From: an uncultured Asticcacaulis sp.
GTDB lineage: Bacteria > Pseudomonadota > Alphaproteobacteria > Caulobacterales > Caulobacteraceae
DNA length: 6,349 nucleotides
Assembly (NCBI GenBank): GCA_946480525.1
Contig: CAMLLA010000250.1
Location: forward strand, 1-6,349
Direction: 5' to 3'
Part shown: positions 4,472 through 6,349 of the stretch, piece after piece
Layout: each line of letters opens with the position of its first letter
Position numbering within the stretch: position 1 is the first letter of the stretch
Notes under the pieces: generated by a model
Told to the model about the DNA's origin: nothing
The model's database searches: none
Seen by the model: the letters and a program-made list of their open reading frames with translations, nothing else
Made by a program: the position numbers and the translations under genes

Positions 4472-6349
4472 CTAGGACCTGAGCCTGAGGACCGTCGGCT
4501 CCTCGGGCGCAGCCACGACGCCGAGATAGGACCTGGCCGCCTCGCCGCTCATCGGCCTGGCGAAGTAGTAGCCCTGGACGAAGGTCGCGCCCAGGCTGCT
4601 CAGCAGCTCGAGCTGGTCGCCGGTTTCCACGCCTTCGACGACGCATGTCAGGCCCATGTCGGCGCACAGCGCGGTCAGCGACTTGACGATCTTGAAGCTG
4701 GCGGGATTGTCGCGAATATCGGTGACGAAGCTGCGGTCGATCTTCAGCTTGTCGAGCGGCAGGCTGTGCAGGTGGCTGAGCGACGAATAGCCGGTGCCGA
4801 AGTCATCGAGCGATATGCCGACGCCTAAGGCCTTGAAGGTGTCGACGGCGGCCCGCGCCGCCTCGGCGTCCTGGGACACGGCCGTTTCGGTGATTTCCAG
4901 GTCGATGCGGCCGGGCGCCACCTGGCTGGCATTGATGGCGGCCAGGACGGAGATGACGCTTTCGGACGAGCTTAAGTCATAGGCCGACAGGTTGAACGAC
5001 AGGCGCACATCCTCTGGCCACAGGGCGGCCTCCGCCAACGCCTTGCGCAACAAGGTGCGCGTCAGGGTGACGATCAGGCCGATGCGCTCGGCGGCCGGGA
5101 TGAAGACTCCCGGCGAAACGTGGCCGAGCGCCGGGCTATGCCAGCGGGCCAGCGCCTCCATGCCGACGACGCGCTGGGTGCTCAGTTCGACGATGGGCTG
5201 GAAGACGACGGACAGTTCGCGCTCGAAATCGGCGGCCTTCAGCGCCTGTTCGATGCTGCTGTCGTCGCGGATCTGGGCTTCGTGCTCGGCCGTGAACAGG
5301 ACGGTGCCACCGCGCTGGTGGCGCTTGGCGTAATAGAGGGCATAGTCGGCGCGTTCGAACAGCATGTCCGGCGTGCCGGCATTGTCGGGATAAAGCGCAA
5401 AGCCGATCGATGAGCCGATCTGGGCCTTGGCGGCGCCGATCTGGTACGGCACGCGCAAGGTCGAGGCGATGCGGCGGCCAAGCGCCTTGAGGTTTTCCGC
5501 CGAGGCGTCGCCTGTCACCAGGATGGCGAATTCGTCGCCGCCGAGGCGCGCCAGGCTGATGCCGTCGCCACAAATGCCTTGCAGACGCTTGCCGACCTCG
5601 ACCAGAAGCCGGTCGCCGGTGGCGTGGCCATAGGTGTCGTTGACCGGTTTGAAGCCGTCCAGGTCGATAATGCCGACGGCCAGACACGCCTCATCGCCGC
5701 TTAAGAAACCCGAATGGGCGCGCTGATGCAGCGTCGCCAGGGTGTCGAAAAACCAGCGGCGGTTGGGCAACTGCGTCAGGGTGTCGAGGTTGGCGATACG
5801 GAAGTTTTCATCCGACAGCCGGCGCGTTTCCGTCTGCGACGCGACCAGCTTGGCGAAATCACGGTTGTAGGTCAGCAGGACCACCACCATCGAAAACGAC
5901 ACCAGGGCCAGATTGGTCGCCAGCGCCCACAGCGTCTGTTCCGGCCGCGACAAAAAGTAGGCGATAAACGGCACGTTGGCGATGAAGATGACCGACATGG
6001 CGGCCGCCCGCAAATGCATCAGGCAGACCGCGCCGCCGATGACATTCATCGAGATGAAGAAAACCATCTGCCCCCTGGCATAGGGGTCGCCGTACTGGAA
6101 GAGGAACAGCCCCCAAAGCGTAAAGGACAGGGTCAAAAGCCCACACAGCTTCGTCGTAACGCGCATAAGGCGCACAACCTCTGCATCGCTGAACGCCTTG
6201 TCGCGGTTTCTGATGAACCAGATGGCGCGGACGACGCAGATGGCGCAGATGACCAGCGGGACCCAGACCGCAATCCACGTCGGCGCCTGGCTGGCGAACG
6301 TGAAAATGCCGGACAGGGTATTGGTGACGAGGATGAAATAGAGAAGCGG
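4472..6349 (-). CDS. Membrane GGDEF-EAL cyclic-di-GMP enzyme (5' end beyond window)
   Basis: The 625 visible residues are open to the window edge, so the GTG at 6175 and ATG at 6166 are internal and the start lies right of 6349. About six membrane segments occupy residues 1-160, a sensor region of a type I recall from Caulobacterales and Sphingomonadales c-di-GMP enzymes. A GGDEF domain follows (about 185-355), with NLDTLTQLPNRRW, DLDGFKPVND (metal-site D229) and an intact RLGGDEF (GGDEF at 270-274). An RxxD inhibitory site is absent where expected, so product feedback is unlikely. The EAL domain (about 370-610) keeps EALARW (E398), FNLS (N453), EITE (E485), DDFGTG (D515-D516), KIDRSF (K536), VEGVE (E572) and QGYYF (Q592), so phosphodiesterase activity is expected. 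The protein could both make and break c-di-GMP. It converges on the lectin gene with ten bases between stop codons and no T-run hairpin. Confidence 0.95.
   Translation of the reverse strand, partial: PLLYFILVTNTLSGIFTFASQAPTWIAVWVPLVICAICVVRAIWFIRNRDKAFSDAEVVRLMRVTTKLCGLLTLSFTLWGLFLFQYGDPYARGQMVFFISMNVIGGAVCLMHLRAAAMSVIFIANVPFIAYFLSRPEQTLWALATNLALVSFSMVVVLLTYNRDFAKLVASQTETRRLSDENFRIANLDTLTQLPNRRWFFDTLATLHQRAHSGFLSGDEACLAVGIIDLDGFKPVNDTYGHATGDRLLVEVGKRLQGICGDGISLARLGGDEFAILVTGDASAENLKALGRRIASTLRVPYQIGAAKAQIGSSIGFALYPDNAGTPDMLFERADYALYYAKRHQRGGTVLFTAEHEAQIRDDSSIEQALKAADFERELSVVFQPIVELSTQRVVGMEALARWHSPALGHVSPGVFIPAAERIGLIVTLTRTLLRKALAEAALWPEDVRLSFNLSAYDLSSSESVISVLAAINASQVAPGRIDLEITETAVSQDAEAARAAVDTFKALGVGISLDDFGTGYSSLSHLHSLPLDKLKIDRSFVTDIRDNPASFKIVKSLTALCADMGLTCVVEGVETGDQLELLSSLGATFVQGYYFARPMSGEAARSYLGVVAAPEEPTVLRLRS

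Noticed and set aside
5136..5687. Minus-strand alternative frame within the GGDEF-EAL gene
   Set aside because: Arg/Pro/His-rich shadow of the correct frame, which contains intact GGDEF and EAL motifs.
1..6349. tRNA, rRNA, CRISPR array, integrase or transposase
   Set aside because: None was seen on reading either strand; no spaced repeat series and no recombinase motifs.

Overview
The window looks like a stretch of chromosome from a high-GC alphaproteobacterium, most likely of the Caulobacterales (a Caulobacter, Asticcacaulis or Brevundimonas type; the genus cannot be fixed from here). The reasons are the GatB sequence, the membrane GGDEF-EAL protein with its characteristic N-terminal membrane region, an alphaproteobacterial-type LexA operator (GTTC-N7-GTTC), and a complex GC-rich intergenic palindrome. 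Sampled 60-base stretches of host genes run near 70% G+C, while the segment at about 840-2400 falls to about 30-35% in its second half.

Layout from left to right. Bases 1-784 (minus) hold the N-terminal 261 residues of GatB, a subunit of the tRNA-dependent amidotransferase. Bases 839-2396 hold an AT-rich islet of two plus-strand genes of unknown function, 885-1712 and 1714-2364, separated by one base. It is bracketed by an 8-bp direct repeat, with an 11-bp imperfect inverted repeat just inside, so it looks like a discrete inserted cargo unit without its own transposase. Bases 2392-2622/2628 (minus) encode a 76-78 aa protein with two helical repeats. Its promoter is overlapped by a LexA-type box, so it is probably an SOS gene. 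Bases 2708-2813 form a multi-arm palindromic element. Bases 2838-2969 (minus) encode a 43-residue basic protein with an MAKGQKK start. The following 280-bp divergent intergenic region carries a nested inverted repeat (3009-3089) and a plausible promoter for the next gene. Bases 3250-4461 (plus) encode an exported protein with two ricin-type beta-trefoil domains. Ten bases beyond it, 4472-6349 (minus) is a membrane GGDEF-EAL protein whose start lies outside the window.

How it may fit together: gatB, the small basic gene, the lectin and the c-di-GMP enzyme look like ordinary chromosomal genes with no obvious common pathway. If the islet is removed at its direct repeats, the small SOS-type gene and gatB become co-directional neighbours about 55-60 bp apart, so the islet seems to have split a former gene neighbourhood. 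The best candidates for something undescribed are the two-gene islet, whose second protein has a degenerate pentapeptide-like N-terminal module, and the LexA-box gene beside it. No function for the islet can be read from sequence alone; an anti-phage or other accessory role is conjecture.
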